A DNA stretch of 64,000 nucleotides from Rheinheimera maricola (lineage in GTDB: Bacteria; Pseudomonadota; Gammaproteobacteria; Enterobacterales; Alteromonadaceae). Shown one piece after another: positions 55,051 through 62,995 of this stretch (its first letter is position 1; every line of letters starts with the position of its first letter). The stretch lies in assembly GCF_016918075.2 (NCBI RefSeq), contig NZ_JAERPS020000001.1, positions 186,001-250,000 on the forward strand. Reading direction: 5' to 3'. A program made the position numbers and the translations under genes. The notes below the pieces were generated by a model. It saw nothing but the letters and a program-made list of their open reading frames with translations, searched no databases and was not told the DNA's origin.

Positions 55051-55761
55051 TTAAAATATAATACTAACCTGATTTACCGCAACAACGTCTGCTGATATCG
55101 TGCGATTTGACTGTCTGTTGAGTACGCTAATGGTATCTCCCAGGCTGCCGTCACTTTGAGCAACGCCTGTGGCGGCAACATTCAGTCCGTTGTTACTGAT
55201 TGATATTGTAACAACATCTCCTTTACAGACAAGGCAAAGATCTTGCAAAGTTAAAATTTGTCCAACTGAAAGCGAGCGACGGGTTTTGGCACCAATGACC
55301 TGATCAACATTCGTGACCAGGCTACCTCGGGTAAACCGGCGTTCACGACTTTCTGTATTAAGCATCGTAGCCGTTATACTGCTTCCTGTAGTTAAGTTTT
55401 GCGTTAATACTACTGCTTGCACTACTTCATCAATCCTAACCGGCACATAGAGCTGCCAGCTCGTTGCTGCTGTGCAGCGAATTTGGATCGTGTTCTGTCG
55501 TTGTGTTATCGGTTGAGACAATAAAAACTGTAATGGTTGCTGACATTCTTTATCGCCAATACGTTCATCCAATTGGCTGACATTTATTTGGATATCATCT
55601 TGTTGCGGCATAGCCAATTGCTGGTTTATCCAGATTTCTGCCCGCCTGGTAAGCTCGCTTGGGCTATAAATATTGCTATCAATGTCAGCGACAACGATAT
55701 GGGAAAAGAATAACAGAGTGCAAGTAAGTGTTTGTTTAAATAAATTTTCGTACTTTTTCAT
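55051..55761 (-). CDS. flgA: flagellar basal body P-ring formation chaperone FlgA
   Basis: FlgA is the periplasmic chaperone that lets FlgI assemble into the P-ring. The 236-residue precursor has a signal peptide ending near VVA (residue 25). The C-terminal SAF-like domain shows VVLTQNLTTGSSITATML, TKTRRSLSVGQILTLQDL, GDVVTISISNNGLNV and LGDTISVLNRQSNRTISADVV, the standard family pattern. It is divergent from cheV. Its stop is 8 bases before the sigma-28 site of flgM, so flgMN may also be transcribed by read-through from flgA. Confidence 0.93.
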   Translation of the reverse strand: MKKYENLFKQTLTCTLLFFSHIVVADIDSNIYSPSELTRRAEIWINQQLAMPQQDDIQINVSQLDERIGDKECQQPLQFLLSQPITQRQNTIQIRCTAATSWQLYVPVRIDEVVQAVVLTQNLTTGSSITATMLNTESRERRFTRGSLVTNVDQVIGAKTRRSLSVGQILTLQDLCLVCKGDVVTISISNNGLNVAATGVAQSDGSLGDTISVLNRQSNRTISADVVAVNQVSIIF

Positions 55762-55762
55762 A

Positions 55763-55779
55763 TGGTTTCAGCTATGCTT
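55763..55779 (+). promoter_or_regulatory. weak candidate sigma-54 site upstream of cheV
   Basis: TGGTTTCAGCTATGCTT has GG and GC 10 bases apart but only TGG matches the -24 element and ATGCT the -12. A second spacing-correct match at 55850-55865 is poorer. Reported as weak. Confidence 0.25.
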
Positions 55780-55901
55780 TACACGCTAAGGGTTATAACA
55801 TCAGCACTAAACAACAAACTGTGTCAGATAACCGTCGCTTTGTTTTCCATGGTTAAGACTCAGCAAGAATCGATCCGGATTGTATGGCAAAGGAGCTACA
55901 G

Positions 55902-56831
55902 ATGGCCGGTATGTTAGACTCTGTGAACCAGCGTACGCAACTGGTCGGACAAAACCGACTTGAATTACTGTTGTTCAAGTTAGGTGGCCGCCAACGTTAT
56001 GGTATTAACGTGTTTAAAGTCCGCGAAGTGCTACAGTGTCCAGCGCTAACCGCCATACCCAAACGTAATAAATTTGTCCGTGGTATAGCGCATATCCGCG
56101 GGCAAACCATCTCTGTTATCGACCTCAGCTTGGCAACGGGTGGAAAACCGACAACAGACACCAAAAATAGTTTTATTATCATCGCAGAATATAACCGTTC
56201 GGTGCAGGGTTTCCTGGTTCATTCAGTTGAGCGCATTATTAATATCAATTGGGAATCGATTATGCCGCCGCCAAAGGGGACTGGTGGTAAACAAAGTTAC
56301 CTGACAGCGATAACCGAAATTGATAAAGAGCTGGTTGAAATTCTGGATGTTGAAAAAATCCTAGAGGAAATTTCGCCTTCTCCGACGCTGATAACCCGAC
56401 AATTGGATACGCAGAGCATCACTGCAGATTTAGGTGACAGATTGATCCTGATAGCGGATGATTCTGCTGTTGCGCGTAATCAGGTTAAGCGGGCGCTGGA
56501 GGGGTTAGGCGTGAAAATGCATCTAGTAAATAATGGTCGCGAAGCGCTGACATATTTGCAAAATGCGGCGAAAACGTGCAGTGATTCCGTGACAGAAAAA
56601 GTGGGGTTGCTGATTTCCGACATTGAAATGCCAGAGATGGATGGCTATACCCTAACGGCTGAAATTAAGTTGGATCCAGCACTAAAAAAGCTGCACGTTA
56701 TTTTACATACCTCGCTAAGTGGCGTGTTTAATCAGCAAATGGTACAAAAAGTAGGCGCGGATGATTTTATTGCAAAATTTAATCCAGACGAACTGGCTGA
56801 ATCCGTTCAGAAATGGCTGCATGCCGATTGA
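55902..56831 (+). CDS. cheV: chemotaxis coupling protein CheV
   Basis: CheV couples chemoreceptors to CheA and adapts through a receiver domain. The protein has a CheW domain (about 15-160: RLELLLFKLGGRQRYGINVFKVREVL, then FVRGIAHIRGQTISVIDL). A REC domain (about 175-305) has DDSAVAR at the acidic pocket and the phosphoacceptor Asp in LLISDIEMPEMDGY near residue 240, followed by HTSLSG and a conserved Lys. The frame opens at ATG 55884, but ATG 55902 has AAGGAG 6 bases upstream and gives the family start MAGMLDSVNQRTQLVGQN. It is followed by cheR within the flagellar cluster. Confidence 0.95.
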   Translation: MAGMLDSVNQRTQLVGQNRLELLLFKLGGRQRYGINVFKVREVLQCPALTAIPKRNKFVRGIAHIRGQTISVIDLSLATGGKPTTDTKNSFIIIAEYNRSVQGFLVHSVERIININWESIMPPPKGTGGKQSYLTAITEIDKELVEILDVEKILEEISPSPTLITRQLDTQSITADLGDRLILIADDSAVARNQVKRALEGLGVKMHLVNNGREALTYLQNAAKTCSDSVTEKVGLLISDIEMPEMDGYTLTAEIKLDPALKKLHVILHTSLSGVFNQQMVQKVGADDFIAKFNPDELAESVQKWLHAD

Positions 56832-56845
56832 GTTAAGGGTTGATA

Positions 56846-57679
56846 GTGCCAAATAAAGACCTTCATGACAGGGAATACGTCCAGTTCAGAGATTTTCTCG
56901 AACAACAGTGCGGTATTGTTCTGGGCGATAATAAGCAATATCTGGTAAAGAGTAGGCTGGGGCCGCTGATGCAGCGCTTCGGGCTGGCTACATTGTCAGA
57001 GTTGGTAAGCAAAACGCTTAGTCCGTTTGAGCGACAACTCAGATCTGCTGTTATTGATGCCATGACAACCAACGAGACGCTGTGGTTTCGTGATACTTAC
57101 CCTTATGAACTGTTAAAAAAGCAAATTTTTCCTGAGCTAGAGAAAACCAGCCGCACCGTCAAAATTTGGTCAGCGGCTAGTTCCAGTGGACAAGAACCGT
57201 ATTCTATTGCCATGACGGCTTTAGAGTATCAGCAAACCCGCCCTAGTAGCTTTAGCTTAGGTGTTAATGTGCTGGGAACCGACATTTCTAATACCATGTT
57301 AGAGCATTGCCAGCGTGCTGAATACGACGGTTTAGCCTTATCCAGGGGGCTATCTGATGATCGCCGGACAAAATTTTTTCAAGATAGCGGCAAAGGTATG
57401 ATGCGGGTTAAAGACAACGTGCGCAAAAACGTCAATTTTCGGCACCTTAACCTGCTGGATAGTTACACCTTACTTGGTAAGTTTGACATTATATTTTGTC
57501 GCAATGTGCTTATTTATTTTTCTGGCGATGTGAAGGCAAAAATCATCCGCCAGTTTGCCCAATCACTCAATCCGCGTGGTTTTTTGTTCCTGGGTGCATC
57601 AGAATCTCTACCTAGTACCAACAGTGATTTCGAGATGGTGCGCTGTAACCCGGGCATTATCTACCGCAAAAAGACCTAA
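56846..57679 (+). CDS. cheR: chemotaxis methyltransferase CheR
   Basis: CheR methylates glutamates of chemoreceptors using S-adenosylmethionine. The N-terminal helical domain (to about 80) precedes the catalytic domain, with TTNETLWFRD near residue 75, AASSSGQEPYSIAM near 115, NVLGTDIS and FCRNVLIYFSG near 220, and GFLFLGASES near 250, all family-typical. The frame opens at a TTG (56840), but GTG 56846 has AAGGG 6 bases upstream and is preferred. It sits between cheV and flgB, a placement common in Vibrio and Shewanella relatives. Confidence 0.95.
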   Translation: MPNKDLHDREYVQFRDFLEQQCGIVLGDNKQYLVKSRLGPLMQRFGLATLSELVSKTLSPFERQLRSAVIDAMTTNETLWFRDTYPYELLKKQIFPELEKTSRTVKIWSAASSSGQEPYSIAMTALEYQQTRPSSFSLGVNVLGTDISNTMLEHCQRAEYDGLALSRGLSDDRRTKFFQDSGKGMMRVKDNVRKNVNFRHLNLLDSYTLLGKFDIIFCRNVLIYFSGDVKAKIIRQFAQSLNPRGFLFLGASESLPSTNSDFEMVRCNPGIIYRKKT

Positions 57680-57700
57680 CCACTCAGCAAATAAAAATTC

Positions 57701-57716
57701 TGGCCCGTGTTTTGCA
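57701..57716 (+). promoter_or_regulatory. sigma-54 promoter for flgBCDE
   Basis: TGGCCCGTGTTTTGCA has GG and GC exactly 10 bases apart, five of six consensus bases at -24 and a perfect TTGCA at -12. The predicted start is about 27 bases before the flgB ATG. This is the best-matching sigma-54 site in the window. Confidence 0.8.
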
Positions 57717-57753
57717 TTTGAATTGCCATCATAACCTGATAGGTGGCAAGAAA

Positions 57754-58155
57754 ATGGCAATCAGTTTTGAAAAGGCGTTTGGAATGCATCCTGAAGCCTT
57801 ACTTGTGCGTGACAAGCGGGCACAGGTTCTGGCTGAAAATATCGCTAACGCTGATACCCCTGGGTATAAAGCGAGAGATCTGGATTTTCAGCAAGCGCTG
57901 AATAATGCCCGGGCTCGTCAGTCTGGCGCTATGGCGCGAACTCACGATCAGCACTTTGCAATTTCAACCTCCCTTCAGCATGAAACCAAATTTCGCAATC
58001 CAGATCAGCCAGATACTGGCGACGGTAATAGTGTAGACATACACCGAGAGCGTAATGCCTTTATGCAAAATAGTCTTGAATATCAAGCTAGTATGACATT
58101 TCTAAATTCGCGCATTATGGGGCTTAAAAAAGCCATAACCGGCGGAGGGCAGTAA
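57754..58155 (+). CDS. flgB: flagellar basal-body rod protein FlgB
   Basis: FlgB forms the proximal rod of the basal body. The protein of about 133 residues carries the rod-family N-terminal motif AENIANADTPGYKARDLDF near residue 28 and the C-terminal helix FMQNSLEYQASMTFLNSRI, both used in rod assembly. The frame extends back to 57712, but ATG 57754, with AGGTGG upstream, gives the family length and start (MAISFEKAFG). It opens the flgBCDE operon downstream of a strong sigma-54 site and lies 2 bases from flgC. Confidence 0.95.
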   Translation: MAISFEKAFGMHPEALLVRDKRAQVLAENIANADTPGYKARDLDFQQALNNARARQSGAMARTHDQHFAISTSLQHETKFRNPDQPDTGDGNSVDIHRERNAFMQNSLEYQASMTFLNSRIMGLKKAITGGGQ

Positions 58156-58157
58156 CG

Positions 58158-58586
58158 ATGAGCACCTATAAAATTTTTGATATTACTGGCAGTGGCATGA
58201 ATGCTCAGTCGGTACGCATGAATACCACGGCGAGTAATATCGCCAATGCTAACAGTGTGAGCAGTAGTGTCGAGCAAACCTATCGTGGCCGCCACGCCGT
58301 GTTTGCAGCGGAGCTAAGTGAAGCCAACAAGCGCCAGCAAAGCGATGATGCAGTGGGCGTAAAAGTACTTGGTATTGTTGAATCAGACGCCCCGCTTAAT
58401 GTTGAGTACTCGCCTAACCACCCATTAGCAGATGAGAACGGTTATATCTACAAACCCAATATTAATATTATGGAAGAGATGGCGAACATGATATCGGCGT
58501 CGCGCTCTTATGAAACTAATGTGCAAACAGCGGATGCAGCCAAGCAGATGATCATGCGTACGCTGCGGCTGGGACAGCAACAATAA
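58158..58586 (+). CDS. flgC: flagellar basal-body rod protein FlgC
   Basis: FlgC is a proximal rod subunit. The 142-residue protein has the rod N-terminal signature MNTTASNIANANSVSS near residue 18 and the C-terminal segment NIMEEMANMISASRSYETNVQTADAAKQMI, the standard FlgC ends for coiled packing. It starts 2 bases after flgB, using a GGAGG that lies in the flgB stop region. Length equals typical FlgC (about 135-140). Confidence 0.96.
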   Translation: MSTYKIFDITGSGMNAQSVRMNTTASNIANANSVSSSVEQTYRGRHAVFAAELSEANKRQQSDDAVGVKVLGIVESDAPLNVEYSPNHPLADENGYIYKPNINIMEEMANMISASRSYETNVQTADAAKQMIMRTLRLGQQQ

Positions 58587-58597
58587 GGGTATGACCA

Positions 58598-59287
58598 ATG
58601 ACAACTAACGTAAGCAATAATGCAGCGCTGGATGGTATGTACTGGGATAACACCAGTAAAGCCGCTGACAAAAACAATGGCGCTTTAACACAGTCAGACT
58701 TTTTTGCCTTGCTGACACAGCAGTTAGCCTATCAGGACCCAACAAAGCCGGTAGAAAACGATCAGATGATCGCACAAATGACCAATTTCACCATGGCAGA
58801 TGGTATTGGCCAGCTGAATGATAACTTTAAATCGTTATCCGCCAGCATGACGTCTAACCAAGCATTGCAAGCGTCATCATTAGTGGGGCGCAGCGTACTG
58901 ACACAATCAGACGAAATTGTGTTCACCGGTGAAACCTTGTCACGCGGCAATATTGTAGTAGATAAGCCTGCCAGCCTGATGCAAGTGCGCATAGAAAACG
59001 AAAGTGGCGAGTTAGTGCGCAGTTTTAGCGTAGAAAATCCGAAAACCGGCAAAAATGATTTTGTCTGGGATGGTACAGATGCCAATGACGAAACAGTTGC
59101 TGCCGGGTCGTACAAAATTAAAGTTGAAGTGAGTTATACCGACGGTGAAACCGCCAGTTTGCCGGTATTTGTCTATACCCCGGTGGGGAGTGTCAGTATG
59201 AATGGTACTGGCGGCGGTATCACCCTTAACCTGTTAGGTTTAGGTGCGGTTAAATTAAGTGATGTATTAGAAGTTTCATATAGTTAA
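58598..59287 (+). CDS. flgD: flagellar hook assembly scaffold FlgD
   Basis: FlgD caps the growing hook and guides hook-protein polymerisation, then leaves. The 229-residue protein has the conserved N-terminal LTQSDFFALLTQQLAYQDPTKPVEN near residue 30 and TMADGIGQL. Around residue 130 an Ig-like fold contains DFVWDGTDANDETVAAGSY, followed by a C-terminal beta region. It is the third gene of the operon, 11 bases after flgC and 19 before flgE. Confidence 0.96.
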   Translation: MTTNVSNNAALDGMYWDNTSKAADKNNGALTQSDFFALLTQQLAYQDPTKPVENDQMIAQMTNFTMADGIGQLNDNFKSLSASMTSNQALQASSLVGRSVLTQSDEIVFTGETLSRGNIVVDKPASLMQVRIENESGELVRSFSVENPKTGKNDFVWDGTDANDETVAAGSYKIKVEVSYTDGETASLPVFVYTPVGSVSMNGTGGGITLNLLGLGAVKLSDVLEVSYS

Positions 59288-59306
59288 TAGTGAGCTGAGG
59301 TGAATT

Positions 59307-60608
59307 ATGAGTTTTAATATTGCTTTGAGCGGCTTAGCCGCTGCACAAAAAGATTTGGATACCACGGCGAACAACATCGCTAACGTAAACACAACTGGTT
59401 TTAAAGAATCGCGGGCGGAATTTGCCGATGTGTATGCCACATCAATTTTTGCCTCTGGTCGTACCAAAGTTGGCGATGGTGTGTCAACATCCACCGTTGC
59501 CCAGCAGTTTAATCAGGGGTCGTTGCAATTTACTAACAACTCGTTGGATTTAGCTGTTACTGGCGAGGGCTTTTTTGCGCTGACACCGGACCTGCAATCT
59601 CAGGATTTAACCTATACTCGTTCGGGTGCATTTAAGTTGAATAAAGACAATTTCATTGTCGATAATAACGGCAACTTTTTGCAGGGCTTTTCTGTCGATC
59701 CAGTTACCGGCGACAATCAGTCAGTAAGTCTGAGTACCACGGCACCGATTTCTATCCCAACGTCTGCCGGTGCGCCACGTGCCACTGATAATATCTTTTT
59801 AAGTATGAATTTGGATTCGCGGGAGCTGGCCACTGCTGGGGTACCGTTTGATGCAACTGATCGTTCGACTTATAACCATTCAACCTCAGTCACGGTATAT
59901 GACAGTTTGGGCGAGTCGCATACAGTAACGGCATATTTTCGTAAAACCGCTACAGTACCACCGGCAAACTCTGAGTGGGAAACCTTTGTGGTGTGGGACG
60001 CAGTTACCGGCGCACCCTTTCAAGGAGACAACGTAGTGTTTGACTCCAGTGGTAATTTTGTCACACCACCGATACCGACTTTAGATCTACCTTTTGCCGA
60101 TTTAAATGACCCTGCTAACGGCTATCTTACCAACGGTGCTCAGTTTGCTGCTGATGTGGTGGTTAATTTCCGCGATGCATCGGGCGTGCGTCAGCCAACG
60201 CAGTATGCATCAAATTTTGATGTAAGTAATCTTAGCCAGGATGGTACTACCGTCGGTAGCCTTACTGGCGTAGACATAGATGCTTTCGGCCGAGTTTTAG
60301 CCAGTTACAGTAATGGCGACTCATCCTATTTGGCGCAGGTTGCCATGGTGCGCTTCGCTAATGTTCAGGGGTTAAAGCAAGTAGGGAACACCTCTTGGAA
60401 GCAAAGCATTACGTCAGGTGAGCCTATTGGTGGCCAAGCTAATATCGGTACCTTCGGTGCCATAAATGCATCGGCACTAGAGCAATCAAACGTTAACCTA
60501 ACAACTGAGCTGGTTGATCTGATTAGTGCCCAGCGAAACTTCCAGGCTAACTCGCGGGCGTTAGAAGTTAACAGTACGCTACAGCAAACAGTGCTGCAGA
60601 TCCGCTAA
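59307..60608 (+). CDS. flgE: flagellar hook protein FlgE
   Basis: FlgE builds the hook, the universal joint between rod and filament. The 433-residue protein starts MSFNIALSGLAAAQKDLD and has the rod/hook motif NNIANVNTTGFKESRAEF. A middle variable domain (about 90-360) is followed by the conserved C-terminal QSNVNLTTELVDLISAQRNFQANSRALEV. The start has GAGGTG 6 bases upstream. A strong terminator follows its stop, ending the flgBCDE transcript before flgF. Confidence 0.96.
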   Translation: MSFNIALSGLAAAQKDLDTTANNIANVNTTGFKESRAEFADVYATSIFASGRTKVGDGVSTSTVAQQFNQGSLQFTNNSLDLAVTGEGFFALTPDLQSQDLTYTRSGAFKLNKDNFIVDNNGNFLQGFSVDPVTGDNQSVSLSTTAPISIPTSAGAPRATDNIFLSMNLDSRELATAGVPFDATDRSTYNHSTSVTVYDSLGESHTVTAYFRKTATVPPANSEWETFVVWDAVTGAPFQGDNVVFDSSGNFVTPPIPTLDLPFADLNDPANGYLTNGAQFAADVVVNFRDASGVRQPTQYASNFDVSNLSQDGTTVGSLTGVDIDAFGRVLASYSNGDSSYLAQVAMVRFANVQGLKQVGNTSWKQSITSGEPIGGQANIGTFGAINASALEQSNVNLTTELVDLISAQRNFQANSRALEVNSTLQQTVLQIR

Positions 60609-60635
60609 GTTTAGCCCGACTAAACTCGATGCCAG

Positions 60636-60655
60636 ACACCACCTTCGGGTGGTGT
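60636..60655 (+). terminator. Rho-independent terminator between flgE and flgF
   Basis: ACACCACC, a TTCG tetraloop and GGTGGTGT form a perfect 8-bp stem followed by TTTTTTTA. It lies 28 bases after the flgE stop and splits the flg cluster into two transcription units. Confidence 0.93.
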
Positions 60656-60675
60656 TTTTTTATCCTCAAATTTAC

Positions 60676-60691
60676 TGGCATAAAATATGCT
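60676..60691 (+). promoter_or_regulatory. sigma-54 promoter for flgFGHI
   Basis: TGGCATAAAATATGCT has GG and GC exactly 10 bases apart, TGGCAT at -24 and ATGCT at -12. The predicted start is about 23 bases before the flgF ATG. It follows a terminator, so flgFGHI should be expressed independently of flgBCDE. Confidence 0.75.
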
Positions 60692-60724
60692 TTAAAGCTG
60701 TAGAGAACGTTAACGGAGCATGTT

Positions 60725-61471
60725 ATGGACCATCTGTTATATATCGCCATGAGTGGTGCCAAGGAAAATTTGAATGGCATTTCAGTAAGGGCGAATAACC
60801 TTGCTAATAGCAGCACTGTTGGCTTTAAAGCCGATTTTGAACAAGCCAGAGCAATGCAGGCTTTTGGGGAGGGTTTACCAACACGGGTATTCTCACTCAC
60901 TGAGCGGCCAGGTCAAAACTTTGACGCCGGCACGATAATAACAACCGGGCGTGATCTGGATGTGGCCGTTCAAGGCGAGGGCTGGATAGCCGTGCAGGCA
61001 CAGGATGGTAACGAGGCGTATACCCGGGCAGGCAACTTACAGGTTAATGCTTTTGGCATGCTTGAAACTGCAACAGGGTTAGCCGTAATGGGTGACGATG
61101 GCCCAATTCAGGTGCCCGTGCCGCTGGCAAAAATTGAGATAGCACAAGACGGTACAGTAAGCGCACTGCCACAAGGAGCTCCTGCCAATGCTATTGAAGA
61201 AGTGGGGCGCATTAAGTTAGTAAAACCACTAAACCAGGACATGGAAAAAGGCAGTGATGGCTTGTTCCGCCGAAAAGACGGCGTATTAGCCGAGGCCGAT
61301 GTTGGCGTCAATTTATTAAAAGGCGCGATAGAGGGCAGCAATGTTAATGCCGTCGGCGAAATGACTTATATGATCAGCCTGCAGCGGCAGTTTGAATTAC
61401 AGGTAAAAATGATGAAGAACGCTGAAGAAATGGATCAGCAGCAGAATCAGTTACTCAGAATTGTTGGTTAA
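60725..61471 (+). CDS. flgF: flagellar basal-body rod protein FlgF
   Basis: FlgF is a proximal rod protein adjoining the distal rod. The 248-residue protein has the rod N-terminal motif VRANNLANSSTVGFKADFEQA near residue 22, YTRAGNLQVNAFGMLETATG near 100 and the C-terminal EGSNVNAVGEMTYMISLQRQFELQVKMM. It starts with GGAG 6 bases upstream, about 35 bases from the sigma-54 element. flgG follows 36 bases later. Confidence 0.95.
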   Translation: MDHLLYIAMSGAKENLNGISVRANNLANSSTVGFKADFEQARAMQAFGEGLPTRVFSLTERPGQNFDAGTIITTGRDLDVAVQGEGWIAVQAQDGNEAYTRAGNLQVNAFGMLETATGLAVMGDDGPIQVPVPLAKIEIAQDGTVSALPQGAPANAIEEVGRIKLVKPLNQDMEKGSDGLFRRKDGVLAEADVGVNLLKGAIEGSNVNAVGEMTYMISLQRQFELQVKMMKNAEEMDQQQNQLLRIVG

Positions 61472-61507
61472 TAGACTTAACACAGGGCAATAGCCCGGGA
61501 GGCAACG

Positions 61508-62296
61508 ATGCATCCAGCCTTATGGATCAGTAAAACCGGCTTAGACGCTAAACAGCGCGATATTTCGGTTATTTCAAACAACCTGGCCAATGCCAGCACT
61601 GTCGGCTTTAAAAAAAGCCGGGCTATCTTCGAGGATTTGTTGTACCAGAACATTAATCAGCCTGGTGGCGCTTCGTCCCAAAATTCAGAGCTGCCAAATG
61701 GTTTAATGATTGGTGCAGGTACCAAAGTGGTCGCCACGCAAAAAAACTTTACTCAGGGCAATATGTTAACTACGGATAACAGCCTTGACATGATGATTCA
61801 GGGCCATGGTTTTTTTGAGATTTTAATGCCAGACGGTACGATCTCCTACAGTCGAAATGGCCAGTTTACCGTAAACGATGAAGGCAGTTTAGTGACCTCA
61901 GGTGCGGGCTATCAGGTGCAGCCAAATATCGTAGTACCGCCGGATGCGCTAAGTATTTCAGTATCACAAGATGGCCAGGTCTCAGTGCAGTTACCTGGAC
62001 AACCTGAGCCCGCCGTATTGGGGCAGTTAACGGTAACTAATTTTATTAATCCGGCTGGTTTGGAGCCTATTGGCCAAAACCTGTTCCGTGAAACGGGTGC
62101 CAGTGGCGACCCGGTACAAGGCATTCCTGGGCTTGAAGGCTTAGGTATCGTTGTTCAGGGCGCGCTGGAGACGTCTAATGTGAACGTGACAGAGGAGTTG
62201 GTTAGCCTGATTGAAAGCCAGCGGGTGTATGAAATGAATTCAAAAGTCATTTCATCGGTTGATCAAATGCTGGGTTTTGCTATTCAGCAGTTGTAG
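61508..62296 (+). CDS. flgG: flagellar distal rod protein FlgG
   Basis: FlgG forms the distal rod that crosses the P- and L-rings. The 262-residue protein starts MHPALWISKTGLDAKQRDI and has the rod motif NNLANASTVGFKKSRAIFEDLLYQ near residue 27. GNMLTTDNSLDMMIQGHGFFEI lies near 80, and the C-terminal LETSNVNVTEELVSLIESQRVYEMNSK near 222. Length matches E. coli FlgG (260). The start has GGGAGG upstream and flgH follows 11 bases after its stop. Confidence 0.96.
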   Translation: MHPALWISKTGLDAKQRDISVISNNLANASTVGFKKSRAIFEDLLYQNINQPGGASSQNSELPNGLMIGAGTKVVATQKNFTQGNMLTTDNSLDMMIQGHGFFEILMPDGTISYSRNGQFTVNDEGSLVTSGAGYQVQPNIVVPPDALSISVSQDGQVSVQLPGQPEPAVLGQLTVTNFINPAGLEPIGQNLFRETGASGDPVQGIPGLEGLGIVVQGALETSNVNVTEELVSLIESQRVYEMNSKVISSVDQMLGFAIQQL

Positions 62297-62307
62297 CAGG
62301 GGGCTTT

Positions 62308-62985
62308 ATGTTGCGTTTTACTACTGTGGTTGGCTTGGTGTACTGGCTTGGTGGTTGTGCGTCTATGCAAGAACCGATGGCTGATGATCCGTATTTTTCG
62401 CCGCTGGCACCAGAGCCGGCATCACGGCCATTGGTTAATAACGGCTCGTTATTTGCGCAAAATCACTCTAATTCATTGTATTCCGACAACAAAGCGCGGC
62501 ATGAAGGTGACATTATTACTGTTGTACTAAAAGAGCGTACCCAGGCCAGTAAAAATGCTAAAACTGAGACAAAAAAAGACAGTTCAACGTCAATTGAGCC
62601 CATGATTGGCTTGGGAGGCCGGGGCGTGTCGATAGCCGGCAATGTTCTGCAGTTTGGCGCCGATTCAACCTCAGATTACAAGGGCGATGCTAAAGCTGAT
62701 CAGAGCAATTCACTGGTGGGGAATATATCGGTCAATGTGTTGCAAGTGCTGCATAACGGCAACCTGGTTATTCGCGGAGAAAAGTGGCTGACGCTGAACA
62801 CAGGTAAAGAATATATCCGTCTTACCGGCGTGATCCGCTCGCAAGATGTTGATGTGAACAACACGGTTGAGTCGACCAAAATTGCCAATGCCAGAATTGA
62901 GTACAGCGGCACCGGCGCACACCACAATGGCCAGTCACCTGGCTGGTTAAGCCAGTTCTTTAACGGGCCTTTGTGGCCTTTCTAG
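62308..62985 (+). CDS. flgH: flagellar L-ring lipoprotein FlgH
   Basis: FlgH forms the L-ring, the bushing in the outer membrane. The 225-residue precursor has lipobox LGGC (Cys at residue 17). The mature part shows [39 protein letters not shown], a Lys-rich linker, and [34 protein letters not shown] near residue 140. The C-terminus [25 protein letters not shown] is family-typical. Its lipidation depends on Lgt, encoded in this window. flgI starts 10 bases after its stop. Confidence 0.96.
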   Translation: MLRFTTVVGLVYWLGGCASMQEPMADDPYFSPLAPEPASRPLVNNGSLFAQNHSNSLYSDNKARHEGDIITVVLKERTQASKNAKTETKKDSSTSIEPMIGLGGRGVSIAGNVLQFGADSTSDYKGDAKADQSNSLVGNISVNVLQVLHNGNLVIRGEKWLTLNTGKEYIRLTGVIRSQDVDVNNTVESTKIANARIEYSGTGAHHNGQSPGWLSQFFNGPLWPF

Positions 62986-62995
62986 GAGAGCGAGA

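Noticed and set aside
55850..55865. TGG-N10-GC spacing match upstream of cheV
   Set aside because: Only the minimal GG and GC match; -24 and -12 context is poor, and a slightly better site lies at 55763.
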